Source: Uloborus plumipes (taxonomy: Eukaryota > Arthropoda > Arachnida > Araneae > Uloboridae). From it: a stretch of DNA of 64,000 nucleotides. The notes below the pieces were generated by a model. It did no database searches. It was given only the letters and a program-made list of their open reading frames with translations, and had not been told where the DNA came from. Location of the stretch: the NCBI GenBank assembly GCA_038373865.1, contig JAXGGA010006597.1, positions 1 to 64,000 of the forward strand, read 5' to 3'. A program made the position numbers and the translations under genes. Below are positions 1 to 61,819 of the stretch, one piece after another. Numbering within the stretch: the first letter of the stretch is position 1; each line of letters begins with the position of its first letter.

Positions 1-1735
1 TCCATCATAGATTAAATATTGCAAAACTCAAATATATCATCTGAAAGCTCTTTAAAAGAGATATTTAGAAAGTTTTGATTTTTCTTTCTAAGGTCAAGGG
101 CCCACCTGTGATGACGTTATCAAAATGGCTGCTTTTACAGGGAAATACGTTCGTTTAACTGCTTAAAACTCCATCATAGATTCAAGTACTGCAAAACTCA
201 AATATATCATCTGAAAGCTCTTTAAAAGATCTATTTAGAAAGATTTAATTTTTCTTAATGAGGTCAAGGGCCCACCTGTGATGACGTCATCAAAATGGCC
301 GCTTTTACAGGTAAAGACGTTCGTTTAACTGCTTAAAACTCCATCATAGATTGAAATATTGCAAAACTCATATATCATCTGAAAGCTCTTTAAAAGAGCT
401 ATTTAGAAAGATTTAATTTTTCTTTCTGAGGTCAAGGTCCCACCTGTAATGACGTCATCAAAATGGCCGCTTTTACAGGTAAATACGTTTGTTTAACTCC
501 CCCTAAAACTCCATCATAGATTTAAATATTTCAAAACTCAACTATATCATCTGAAAGCGCTTTAAAAGATCTATTTAGAAAATATTTAATTTTTCTTACT
601 GAGGTCAAGGTCCCACCTGTAATGACGTCATCAAAATGGCAGCTTTTACAGGTAAATACGTTTGTTTAACTCCCCCTAAAACTCCACCATAGATTAAATA
701 TTGCAAAACTCAAATATATCATCTAAAAGCTCTTTAAAAGAGATATTTAGAAAGATTTGATTTTTCTTTCTAAGGTCAAGGGCCCACCTGTGATGACGTC
801 ATCAAAATGGCCGCTTTTACAGGTAAATACGTTTGTTTAACTCCACCTAAAACTCCATCATAGATTTAAATATTTTAAAATTCAACTATATAATCTGAAA
901 GCGCTTTAAAAGATCTATTTAGAAATATTTAATTTTTCTTTTTGAGGTCAAGGGCCCACCTATGATGACATCATCAAAATGGCCGCTTTTACAGGTAAAT
1001 ACGTTTGTTTAACTGCTTAAAACTCTATCATAGATTGAAGTATTGCAAAACTCAAACATATCATCTGAAAGCTCTTTAAAAGAGCTATTTAGAAAGATTT
1101 AATTTTTCTTTCTAAGGTCAAGGGCCCACCTCTGATGACGTCATCAAAATGGCCGATTATACAGGTAAATACGTTCGTTTAACTCCCCTGAAATTCCATC
1201 ATAGATTCAAATAATGCAAAACTCAAATGTATCATCTGAAAGCTCTTTAAAAGAGCTATTTAGAAAGATTTAATTTTTCTTTCTAAGGTCAAGGGCCCAC
1301 ATGTGATGACGTCATCAAAATGGCCGCTTTCACAGGTAAATACGCTTGTTATACATTTTCAATTTAAAATTGTTATAACTTTTCAACTATTTGTCTTAGA
1401 AAATAAAACCAAGCACTATAAAATAGCTCTTTTAAACCGCTTTCGGATGATACATTTCAGTTTTGCAATATTTAAATCTATGGTGGAGTTTTAAACAGTT
1501 ACATGAGCGCATTTACCTGTAAAAGCGGCCATTTTGATGTCGTCATCACAGGTGGGCCCTTGACCTCAAAAAGAAAAATTAAATCTTTCCAAATAGCTCT
1601 TTCAAAGAACTTTCAAATGATATATTTGAGTTTTGCAATATTTCAATCTATGATGGAGTTTTAAGCAATTAAACGAACTTATTTACCTGTAAAAGCGGCC
1701 ATCTTGATGACGTCATCACAGGAGTTCATGACCCC
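1..1735. repeat. ~170-bp tandem satellite with inverted last two units
   Basis: Eight direct units and then two in the opposite orientation, starting about 1490. The spacing is ~170 bp, judged from the conserved core GATGACGTCATC (about 110, 280, 449, 621, 792, 963, 1134, 1304; inverted at about 1535 and 1704). Each unit also contains AACTCCATCATAGATT, TCATCTGAAAGCTCTTTAAA and AGGTCAAGGGCCCACCTGTG. The array runs off the left window edge. About 140 bp of non-repeat sequence (1345-1490) separates direct from inverted units. No coding capacity. Confidence 0.93.
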
Positions 1736-3103
1736 TGATCAAGTGTCTCCCGGCGGTTTTTTGTTCTTATATATCTACATAAGCTCTGTACCGAATTTCA
1801 CATTGGTATAAGGAAGTGAAATATTTCGGCTGTTTGTCGCTAACTCCACAGACTGAACGGGCCTTCTCGGAATGTTTCTAACAATAGCAGCACCGCTGGG
1901 AGATGTGTGTGGAGTTCTTAGGAGACTAATTTGAGCATGGTTAGGTTACCACCGCACCAGGTTTCCCAGTTTATTTTCTTCGGTCGCAATTTGGCTACCT
2001 TTCTAAAAGATTTTGGATACTACATGTAGTCTTCTCGTAAACAATATAATTCTTAAAAATAAATAAAAAATAAACATCAAAATGAACATTTAGCTTTTTT
2101 TCAACATACTAAATGAAATTCTTGGCCTGAAAAACGTATAATTTGATATAAAAACCTCTTTTGTGTGAGTTAAATTGCAAAAGCAGTAGCATAGGTCGCC
2201 ATTTTGAAAAACGCCGCCACCTTGGATTAAAACGGTTTTTGAAAGTGCCTCTGGGTCTTAATTTCAATGTATAGCCCTAAACTACATTCCCACCAAGTGG
2301 CATCTTCTTATCACGATTTGCAGTTTTCCAACAGTTAGCTCCCGGGCTATAACTAATTTACTGGGCAATGGCAAACTTTTTCGTGCTATTATAGCAACAG
2401 CCGACATTCATTCTCTACATTTCAATATAAATAGCATCTTTAAACTTTTTTGAAAAGGCGTGCCGCAGGATGAATTCCTTGATAAATACATTATCCGATT
2501 ACGAGCGTGGAAGTTAAACAATAGTTTAGCATCTACAACATAATTATGAATGGCAACGGCTGTAATAGATAAAAGTAGATTGTTATCTTTTCCACATGTC
2601 GTACTTCCTTTCCTTTTTAATGGGTTTCTGATTTGTGTTTATGATGGTCATAATAGCTTTTAATAAGACTCGTATTGCCTATCATGCGAGTATCTTTTAT
2701 TTTATTATGATGCCCGCATCGTTTGAAATGAATACTAGATTTAGATCGCTGTCTACATTGTTTCAGAACACTTAGAGCGTTTGCAGCTCATCGTATAGTT
2801 TAGCACCTTTTTTGTTTTCGCGCAACTTTAATACTGTCGAACAATAGTTAGCACAAATAACGTGTAATAATTTAGTAAGTTGTCTTTGAAGAGTTGACGT
2901 TTGCATGCTTTTTTTTCAAACTGCTTATTTTAATAATGGGATTAGGGAGAGTTGAGTGGAGTGGTTTTCATTCAACTAACTTATAACTTGCGATAAAAAT
3001 TGAAAAAGAGTCTCGTGACCAAGCTGTCACACCCATGAAGCATATAAATCATTGTTTTTTTAAGTACAGAAGAATGTTTTTTGAAAGTTGATACTTCATA
3101 TTA
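1736..3103. other. Non-coding stretch, no gene seen
   Basis: No open frame of note, no splice-flanked coding segment and no clear terminal repeats between the satellite and the mariner. It begins with a moderately GC-rich 250 bp and becomes AT-rich. I looked here for an FGFRL1 signal-peptide exon and found none. Confidence 0.5.
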
Positions 3104-4010
3104 CCAGGTGTGTAAGTATGAAACCGGAATTTTTCTACAGGAGAAACACGTTTATTGTAATAATATGATACAAAGTACCTTATTCAAAGTATTGTCCGTC
3201 GCTATCTATATATTTTTGCTATCTTTCTGGCAATTTGTGGATTCAGTGCCAAAAGAACTGTTGATCTTTTGAGGCAAACCAGTCATCGAGCCATTTTCGT
3301 ACAGCTTCGTAAGAAGTCAAGCGCTGCTCAGCAAGTGCGTGTCCTATCAATGCAAACAAGTAATAATCGGATGGAGCAAGGTCCGGTGAGTAAGCCGCAT
3401 GCAAAAGAATCTCCCAACGGAACAACTCTATCGTTTCCTGGACCGGTTTTGCTTTGTGTGCTGGTGCGTTGTCATGCAGCAAAATCACCTTGTGTTGTCT
3501 TTGTTGGTATTCTGGTAGTTTTGCACTCAAAGCTCAATTCAAATTGGTCATTTGTTGTCGATAGCGTTCAGTATTGACGGTTTCCCCAGGTATTCGTTCA
3601 ACAAATCTTGCAGGTTAGCGTCTTCAAACTTTTTCGGTGGTCTTCCACGTTCTTCGTTCCTCACGTCAAAATCGCCACTTCTGAACCGTTTGAACCACTC
3701 GAAACACTGTTTTACCGAGAGCATGCTCACCATACGCCTCCACAAGCATTCGATGCGATTCGGCTGCGGTTTTCTTCAGATGAAAACAGAAAACTAGTGA
3801 TGTCCGCAAATCGTAATTTGTTGGCACAAAACTCGACATGTTTATTTCTAATAAACTAATGCTACTGAATGAAACTAGTGTCATTGTGAGTTGGAAATCT
3901 TTGTCGGATATCAATACAATAACAAGACACCGCTGACGAAATGAGCCGTTAACTACATCGACATCAATCGCCACCTATGAGAAATTCCAGTTTCATACTT
4001 ACACACCTGG
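3104..4010 (-). mobile_element. Internally deleted mariner element (MITE-like)
   Basis: Terminal inverted repeats of about 29 bp starting CCAGGTGTGTAAGTATGAAA, flanked by TA on both sides (3102-3103 and 4011-4012). Length ~907 bp against about 1.3 kb for a complete mariner. On the minus strand it keeps the transposase N-terminus (helix-turn-helix region, FEWFKRFRSGD and GRPPKKFED) and the C-terminus (LLHDNAPAH and YSPDLAPSDYYLF, the second and third catalytic Asp of a DD34D transposase). The middle with the first catalytic Asp is deleted. Confidence 0.9.
3243..3974 (-). pseudogene. Mariner transposase pseudogene with central deletion
   Basis: N-terminal fragments lie at 3548-3974 and the C-terminal fragment at 3243-3530, in different frames. 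After FEDANLQDLLNE the sequence jumps directly to the region normally preceding the last catalytic third (NTERYRQQMTNLN in another frame), so one deletion removed the central domain and shifted the frame. An in-frame stop follows at about 3540, and there is a further frame shift near 3745. Non-functional, but its inverted repeats could still be moved by a transposase supplied elsewhere (inference). Confidence 0.85.
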
Positions 4011-4239
4011 TACTATACATAATGGCGCCTTATATTCGAACATATTTAAATTAAAAGCAAGGCTTTGAAATCCCGGCAATAAAGAGAAAATACATGCATA
4101 AGATCTCATGTTCGCAAATGGATTGAGAAAGTTTCAGTTTATAGTTTTTTCTTTCATTCTTTTGAACCGCTTTTGCACTTTTTTAAAAATTCTTTTTTGG
4201 CAACCTGAGCTACACTGTGATGATCATGCGGTGTACTTG

Positions 4240-4365
4240 ATGGATGGCGTGTCCCCCCCCCCCCGGGGGATAGAACCGGGTACCTCTATGATCGTAGCCC
4301 AGTGCTTTGGCCTCTGGGCCAAAAATCCTCATGACCGGCTAACTTTAACTGCGGCTAGCTTTAAC
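4240..4365 (-). repeat. Possible tRNA-like SINE remnant next to a poly-C tract
   Basis: On the minus strand GGTTCTATCCC (4267-4277) resembles a Pol III B-box, preceded by a tRNA-like stretch containing GGCCCAGAGGCC. A run of about 13 C follows on the plus strand at 4251-4264. There is no second copy to define ends, so this is tentative. Confidence 0.3.
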
Positions 4366-4483
4366 TAATTTTGCACCTGATATAGGAAGTTTGGCAAAAT
4401 TGCACCAAGCACGACGTTCACATTAAATATTTGTATATATATATATCTGTAATTAGTGTTGAAGATAAAATAAATCTTGTATT

Positions 4484-4488
<5 letters not shown>

Positions 4489-4556
<68 letters not shown>
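4489..4556. repeat. (TA)n microsatellite
   Basis: About 30 uninterrupted TA dinucleotides directly left of the Tc1 element, which duplicated a TA here. It is the source of a spurious poly Ile-Tyr reading frame on the minus strand. Confidence 0.97.
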
Positions 4557-5976
4557 CACTGCTCGACATTGAAAATGAAACACCAAGAAGGATTGGTCAG
4601 AAATTGATGAAATTTGGTAAGAAGACAGAGACAGCATGGAACGATAAGTGATATTTATTTCAAAATAAATAAGCAAAATTTAGAGCGAGGACGGCGTCGG
4701 CTCAGTAAGAAGTAGGACCACCGCGGATAGCGATGCACGAAGAAACACGTCTAGGCATGGAGTCAATAAGCCTGCGGATGGTGTCCTGAGGGATGGCACT
4801 CCATTCCCTTTCAACCATTTGCCACAGTTCGTCCTTTGAACGAGGCAGTGACAGGTTCTGCAAACGGCGTCCAATCACGTGCCACACATGTTCGATTGGT
4901 GACAAGTCAGGAGAGTATGGTGGCCAGGAAAGCATCTGTACACCTCGTAGAGCATGTTGGCTGATTCGAGCACTGTGAGGCCGGGCGTTATCTTGTTGAA
5001 AAATTGCATTTGGCAGACCCTGAAGGTAGGGGATTGCCACCGGCCGCAGTACATTATCTACATATCGTTGGGCCGTCATAGTGCCCCGAATACGAACTAG
5101 AGGTGATACGGAATTGTATGCAATAGCGCCCCAAACCATTATGCCACGTTGTCGCGCTGTGGGGCGTTCCACAGTTACTGCCGGATTCGATCTTTCTCCA
5201 CGTCGACGCCACACACGTATGCGATGACTATCGCTGGACAAACAGAAGCGGGATTCATCTGAGAACACTACGGTTTGCCATTCTGCCATCCACGTCGCTC
5301 TGGTCCGGCACCATTCCAAACGTTGGAGTCTGTGCTGTGAGGTCAATGGCAGTCTTCTTAGCGGGCGCCGTGATTGCAGGCCACGTGCAACCAGTCGACG
5401 GGAAATGGTTCTGGTCGACACAGGAACATCCAGGGTACCTTGCACGTGCTGCAGAATCGACGTACAAGTGACTTGCGGGTCCGCCACAGCTTGTCGGTGA
5501 ATCCGTCGATCCAAGCGGTCTGACGTCACTCTGGCTGCACCTGCACCCCTCAATGTGGCTACATTTCCTCTTTCCAACCATCTCCGACACAGCCGATGCA
5601 CAATGCTTGCATCCATGTGGGTATCAGCTGCAATTTGACGTATGGACCAACCTCCCCTTCTCAGTCCGATTACCATACGCCTTGTAAAGTCGTCTATATG
5701 CTGGAAGTGTCTTCGTTGAGGACGGCGTGGCATTTCCTCCTATCACACGTATCCTTCGAGACAAAAACCAAATTTCTCCGATAATTAGTCTGGCAGAAAA
5801 ACCAACATGAACATAGCCCACTTTTCAACTTCATTCTCTTCTATCTTACTTCACGTGCGTCGGAGAGCTGCGCATTTCATATCATTTGCATAACTCAGTG
5901 ACGTGCGTCTACGGTAAAATTTGCATGAATTTCTGACCACTCCTTCTTGGTGTTGCATTTTCAATGTCGAGCAGTG
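4557..5976 (-). mobile_element. Complete Tc1-type DNA transposon, copy 1
   Basis: 1420 bp bounded by inverted repeats of about 55 bp starting CACTGCTCGACATTGAAAAT, with TA target duplications at 4555-4556 and 5977-5978. It contains one intact transposase gene on the minus strand. The two terminal repeats differ at only a few positions. A near-identical second copy starts at 62715. Intact ends, an open frame and high similarity between copies suggest recent activity. Confidence 0.95.
4702..5733 (-). CDS. Tc1-family DDE transposase (343 aa, intact)
   Basis: Cuts and pastes its own element by recognising the terminal repeats and inserting at TA. Seen: an N-terminal helix-turn-helix (about residues 20-57, GGWSIRQIAADTHMDAS), a second DNA-binding segment (about 70-120), a basic RRPLRR stretch (122-127), then the catalytic domain with D159 (VFSDESRF), D248 (FQQDNARPH) and E281 (SPDLSPIEHVW). 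The length of 343 residues is normal for Tc1 transposases. By my count 32 residues lie between D248 and E281, against 34 in classical Tc1. The ATG at 5733 gives the expected MPRRPQ start and no upstream ATG fits better. Whether it is expressed or active cannot be read from sequence. Confidence 0.95.
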   Translation of the reverse strand: MPRRPQRRHFQHIDDFTRRMVIGLRRGGWSIRQIAADTHMDASIVHRLCRRWLERGNVATLRGAGAARVTSDRLDRRIHRQAVADPQVTCTSILQHVQGTLDVPVSTRTISRRLVARGLQSRRPLRRLPLTSQHRLQRLEWCRTRATWMAEWQTVVFSDESRFCLSSDSHRIRVWRRRGERSNPAVTVERPTARQRGIMVWGAIAYNSVSPLVRIRGTMTAQRYVDNVLRPVAIPYLQGLPNAIFQQDNARPHSARISQHALRGVQMLSWPPYSPDLSPIEHVWHVIGRRLQNLSLPRSKDELWQMVEREWSAIPQDTIRRLIDSMPRRVSSCIAIRGGPTSY

Positions 5977-5978
5977 TA

Positions 5979-7040
5979 TGTGTGTGTTTTTGTGTATATT
6001 TTTTACATATCATACGCACTAATGGCAGGGGCCACGGCTACTTGGAACATTGAAAAGGGAGCCACGTGCCAGAAAAGGTTGAGCCCCCCCCCCCTGCTCT
6101 AGATCAATGGCACATTTCAGGGGGGGGGGGGTGCAGCAAAAGAGATTCAAAATTGATTTTTTGTGATACCCGTAGTGTGTTTGTTCCTTATACATATCCA
6201 CAGTTTCTTCGGATCTGGGACAAAATTTGACAGGGAGGTACTTGGGCAACCGGGAGGGGTCGTAGGGGGTTTTTTGAAAGCCAAAAAAGTACCCTTTCGT
6301 TCGAATTTCAATTTAAAGACCCAAAAATAGCTTAATGTCTTTTTCTGCCCGAAATAATTATCGGAGCTTATCGATTTTGGTCTCATTGGAAAGCTCTGTA
6401 AAAGTACCCTTCAAGGGGATTTTCTTTCGAAGGTTTCAAAAACTCCTAAGTGCTTACTTCACCCAGAAAAATATATGGGTGTTTTTAAAATTGTAAATAT
6501 CCATTTAAAATTGGATTTTTTAGCATCGTCTGCACGAGGAGTGAAAGAGATTAAATAGCGTGAAATAAATTATTGATGAGGTGTTGTCATTTTTTTTTTC
6601 TTGAGCATAAACAAATAAAATTCGTACTTTTGCTTTAGGCTTTTCTTGTAGTAGGGGATTTTAAAAACTTTTTGACGATGGATTAATTTTTCGTACTGCG
6701 TCCTTGGGGATCTAATTGGGACTTTTAGACACGCTTCACTTGACATAACTTTTATTCTCGAGATAGATCCCGTGCAAAAGCCGGGCGACGCAGCTAGTAA
6801 GATACAAAAATAATCATTTGATTTTAGAAAGCTGTTTAAAATTTCAAAAAAGTACGTTTCAAGTAATCCGTATTTTAAATATATTGAAAAAGACACATAG
6901 AAAACCAATGTTGGTATCCGACAAATTAGGCTCATTTAATTCCGGACGTCTTTTAGTAAGTGCTTTCTGGGAGCTACATAAGCCTCCGTAGGTGGTATTT
7001 ATTCTCTTGTTAGGAAAATGGTTCTGTTTTCTAATTTCAG
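5979..7040. other. Non-coding stretch with a Helitron 3' end
   Basis: Sequence upstream of the first visible FGFRL1 exon. It has runs of C and G near 6085 and 6120 and no coding region. Its only recognisable element is the Helitron 3' end at 6769-6797. Confidence 0.5.
6769..6797 (+). mobile_element. Helitron 3' terminus (truncated copy)
   Basis: CCCGTGCAAAAGCCGGGC forms a short GC-rich hairpin, followed by GACGCAGCTAG and then T. This matches the 3' end of the full Helitron at 37095-37124 (hairpin then GCAGCTAG). No matching 5' end was found upstream. Confidence 0.7.
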
Positions 7041-57733
<50,693 letters not shown>

Positions 57734-58085
57734 TTCATCAGTTACACGATGCTGCCACGTGAACAGACGCCAAAGCCAAAATCCGTTCCTAATGTCCTCT
57801 TAGGACTAATCTATGTTTGTGCCGAGTTTTGACTCAAACAATTTTTTATCATACTGAGCCAAAAAAACTTTTTGTGGACTCAAATCCTTTTCGTTTATCT
57901 GGCTAACATGGGAGTCTATGCACGTGATCCATCAGAATGACTTATCAATCATTTGGAGTTGAAGCTTTGCACTCGGTTTCAGCTTTACCTGCCTTTGTAT
58001 GTGATTTATTAGACTGCAAAATTTGTAAATCAGATATTACTTACGTTGTTTTATAAAGCATTTCTATTAAATTTTTTTGGAATCT
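57734..58085 (+). other. Probable FGFRL1 3' UTR
   Basis: Non-coding sequence following the FGFRL1 stop. A variant poly(A) signal ATTAAA lies at 58066-58071, just before a T-rich stretch. No canonical AATAAA was seen in the first 350 bases. The end point is a guess based on that hexamer. Confidence 0.4.
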
Positions 58086-58558
58086 GACGAGGCCTTTTTT
58101 ATTTTACCGTTCCAATAAGCGAAACAGCATGGGAGAGCTGGGTCAAAAGTTCCGCGGATAAGTTGCCCCTTTGAAATAGCTCAGCTAAGAAAAAAGATAA
58201 ATGTATTTGGTCACTACGTCGGGAAATAGAATGTTAAAGGGCACAAATGGCAGCCATTTTATCTAGAACAGTAGCTTCAGGCATGTCAAACGCTGAACTC
58301 GTGCAACACTGCTCTGCGAAAGTAAATACTTTCGTTTTTGGTCTTTTGCACGAAATTTAATAGTCAATGTTTAGCTCTATGGTATTTATATCAAAATATA
58401 GATTGTGCACCCTAATACACTACATTGAAACCATTTACGTTTCGTTACCTAACCTAAAAAATGGTTTTTTTAAAGGCATGTGCTTTTGGGGCTAGTTGCT
58501 CCCTTCTTTGGAGGCAAGTCATTCCGCGGAACAACTTGTCCCAGAAAACCATACTTTG

Positions 58559-59515
58559 CAGGGGCGTAAGAACTGAGGGAGCTCAGACTCCCCGTAGAAT
58601 ATTTAAGACCGGCTCAGCTCCCCCGGAAAAATTCCCTTACTAAAACTTTTTGTAGTACGTTTCTGGAGAAGAACAAAGGAAAAAGGGAAAAATCATTTGT
58701 GACGCCTGTTTGGAGGATGAAAAACCAACAGTATCTGATTAACTTTTAGTGCTTAAAGTGCACAATTTGTGAGGTTTTTATTTAATACCACTTTTAATCC
58801 CTTTTTATTAATATGGCCTGGATTTTAACCAATGCTACCTGTTTTGCAAGGTGCATTGGACGGGAAGATAAAGACGAGATAATTATTTTCAATTCTGGTA
58901 GAAGTGCATTTTTCAAAACTTTTTTCTCTAAGATCAGAGTTTCAGTTACGTCTTTATGATGAAAACTTTCTAGAGGAGAGTCTAAAACCTCCCTTGTTCT
59001 CAAAATTATCAAAAATCGCCTAAAACTGTTTTTAAGGTTACAGTTTAAAAAAAAAATGACAAAGATGATTTTGCTATAACAGTGATCGCCCCTAATGAAA
59101 CCAAAGATAGGCTAAAACTTGCTTTAAAGACTAAAATTACTAAAATTTGATTTTAAAAAATTTCTAGCCTCTAAAGTCACAAAAAATCGTCAAAAATCAT
59201 TTTTAAAAGGAACCACTTGGGAATTTTGCGGGAAAAAAGTTCGAGACTTCCTATTTCTGAGCAAAGCATCTAAAACTAAACTCATGTGAATTTCGTAAAA
59301 GTATACTTAAACTTGTCGTCTTCTGGCAAAATAGAAATGTTTTTAAATTTCTTTTATTCACGAAATTTTTCTATCTGAACATTTATGACTTTATAATTGA
59401 GTTTGAGTCTAAAGAGTGGCTAAGTGTGTTTTGCCCCCCCCCCCCCTCCCAGGAAGCGCCAAGCTCTGGCGCTGTACCGGGCTCCCCTTATTTTTGAAAA
59501 GTTCCTACGCCACTG
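58559..59515. mobile_element. hAT-type non-autonomous element with exact 8-bp TSD
   Basis: Target duplication ATACTTTG at 58551-58558 and 59516-59523. The ends are CAGGGGCGTAAGAACTGAGG and, inwards, CAGTGGCGTAGGAACTTTTC. 957 bp, no reading frame. A C-run at 59434-59447 lies close to the right end. Confidence 0.9.
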
Positions 59516-59523
59516 ATACTTTG

Positions 59524-60097
59524 ATACAAAATGAATATTTTCGGGAAATCGTATTTGAAAAGTTAGATAAATCCCTGTTATAACTGAAAACTGAACCAAT
59601 TATCTTAGCATATTAGCTGCTGAAGCTGTTAATTAGATACTAGAAATGTTTTAAAATTCTTTTCATTCACAAAAAGAATTATTTAAACTTTTATAAATTT
59701 AAAATTAACCTTTAAAAACCGGGTGGTACACATGCTGTACCGCAAGTCTTTTTTTCTTTGAGAACGGGGTTGAAATCTTCGCTTCTACATTTTGGAACAG
59801 GGGATTTTTCCAAGAATTCTTACTCCCTCACTGGGGGATTACGGCTTTGGTTTCGAATTGCGAAGTCAAAAAGCCTAATTGCTTGCCATTGCACCTTCCC
59901 ATTTTCAGAGTAAAAGGGATCTACGATTCAACACTTGTACCGCCCGTCTCCAAAGGAAAACTTCTATACGAATAGTCCGGATCCAAAAGGTTAAGCTTGT
60001 GTGTAAAAGTGGCAAAGTGGGTCTTGTTCCCCCCCCCCTTCTTAATATTCTACACTGCTCCCAGCTCCCTCTAGTTTTACAAAGTTCCTACGCCACA
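59524..60097. mobile_element. Partial second copy of the same hAT-type family
   Basis: The right end TTACAAAGTTCCTACGCCAC (60078-60097), with a C-run and CAGCTCCCTC before it, repeats the right end of the preceding element. The middle (TAGAAATGTTTTAAAATTCT) resembles 59335-59360. No left end seen. A small TTAA-flanked insert lies inside. Confidence 0.55.
59709..59990. mobile_element. Small piggyBac-like MITE at TTAA
   Basis: TTAA at 59705-59708 and 59991-59994; ends CCTTTAAAAACCGGGTGGT and, inwards, CCTTTTGGATCCGGACTAT. 282 bp. Subterminal TGTACCGC occurs near both ends. Confidence 0.55.
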
Positions 60098-61795
60098 GCA
60101 ACAGTCAAAAACTTTATTTCATCTAATTATCCCTTTATATTTTGATTAGTTCTAAAGATGTTACAAAAATTTAAATTAAAAATTTGAGAGAAGAAATAGT
60201 AGTCTAAGATCCCACCGCAGTTTATCTACACTCATAGCGTACACTCATCACGTATATGTCAAATTAAAGCTAATTTCTTTCTGAACGTGATGCACTATGT
60301 CCGCCTATGTAAAAGTGCCCGAAACCTATAGGCAGCCTGGCCTAAACAGGTCACATGAATGTAGTATTTCTACACTCATAGCGTACACTCATGACTCATA
60401 TATCAAATTGAAGCTAATTTTTTTCTGAACGTGGTGCACTAAGGCTGCCGATGTAAAAGTGGCCGCAACCTCTAGGCAGCCTGGCCTGAAGTTTAGGGTC
60501 CAAAATTTCAAATGGTTATAAAAGACTGAAAAATTGGTCGATTCTTTTGCTTTTTTTACCAAAATTATTCTTAATGTGAGTACTTTTTCGAAAAAAAATT
60601 TATGAACTTAAATTTCAAAAATTGCCGATAGGGGGCGCTTTAGACTTTGTCGCTAAAAACAAACACTTCTTACCATTTTTTTTCGTATTTTCGTAATTGA
60701 TTCAAAAAGTTCAAACTCTAACTTAAATTTTGAGCCCAAAATATCAACTAATTTCCAGTTTTTAGCAATATTCGGACCAAACGTCAAAAAATGTGTTTTT
60801 CTGCTTTTTAACTTGTCCTTTCATGTAAAACAGATTATTAAAATTATCTGGCGGTACTAATAATGTGAAAATAAAATTAAATGCACACTTTCTGAGTGGT
60901 AAAATACAAAATTTCTGGGTAAAAAAAATTTTAGAAAAAAAATTTATTTTTTCTTTTTTTTAGTTACGAAAGGGTTCATCTGATTTTATTTTAACATTAT
61001 CAAGTGATTTTAATAATTTTTTTACATGAAAGGACTAGTTAAAAAGCAGAAAAACACAATTTTTGACGTTTGGTCCGAGTATTGCTAAAAACCGGAAATT
61101 AGTTGATATTTTGGGCTCAAAATTTAAGTTAGAGTTTTAACTCTTTGAATCAATTACTAAAATATGAAAACAAACGGTAAAAAGTAGTTGTTTTTAGCTC
61201 CAAAGTCTAAAGCGCCCCCTATCGGCAATTTTTGAAATTTAAGTTTATCAATTTTTTTTCGAAAAAGTACTCACATTAAGAATAATTTTAGTAAAAAAAG
61301 CAAAAGAATCGACCGATTTTTCCGTCTTTTATAACCATTTGAAATTTTGGACCCTAAACTTCAGGCCAGGCTGCCTAGAGGTTGCGGCCACTTTTACATA
61401 GGCAGCCTTAGTGCACCACGTTCAGAAAAAAATTAGCTTCAATTTGATATATGAGTCATGAGTGTACGCTATGAGTGAAGAAATACTACATTCATGTGAC
61501 CTGTCTAGGGCAGGCTGCCTATAGGTTTCGGGCACTTTTACATAGGCGGACATAGTGCATCACGTTCAGAAAAAAATCAGCTTTAATTTGAAATATACGT
61601 CATGAGTGTACGCTATGAATGTAGATAAACTGCGGTGGGATCTTAGACTATAGGCAGTATACAGCCTAGTATGAACAGCTTTAATTTTACCGCCTATTTC
61701 TTCTCTCAAATTTTTAATTTAAAATTTATTCGCTGCTTTAGAATTAATCAAAATGGAAAGAGATAATTAGATGAAAAGAAATTTTCGACTGTTGC
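60098..61795. repeat. 1.7-kb palindrome (foldback element) with duplicated arm blocks
   Basis: The ends GCAACAGTC and GACTGTTGC; the arms mirror each other about 60945. Each arm carries two copies of a ~140-bp block (CTCATAGCGTACACTCAT, GAACGTGRTGCACTA, AGGCAGCCTGGCC). Inner blocks include GATAGGGGGCGCTTTAGACT and TTTGAGCCCAAAATATCAAC and their inverses. The right arm has ~35 extra bases near 61650. No coding capacity. Confidence 0.9.
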
Positions 61796-61819
61796 CATCA
61801 GAAAATACTATACTTATAG

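Noticed and set aside
1..1735. CRISPR-like array of regularly spaced repeats
   Set aside because: The whole 170-bp unit repeats with no unique spacers, in a eukaryotic context; it is a satellite.
3081..3272. Frame with a hydrophobic stretch, considered as an FGFRL1 signal-peptide exon
   Set aside because: It starts in the mariner terminal repeat and runs into the antisense of the transposase; no suitable phase-1 donor context.
4365..4676. 103-residue minus-strand frame with a Tyr-Ile run
   Set aside because: It reads through the (TA)n microsatellite and the Tc1 terminal repeat.
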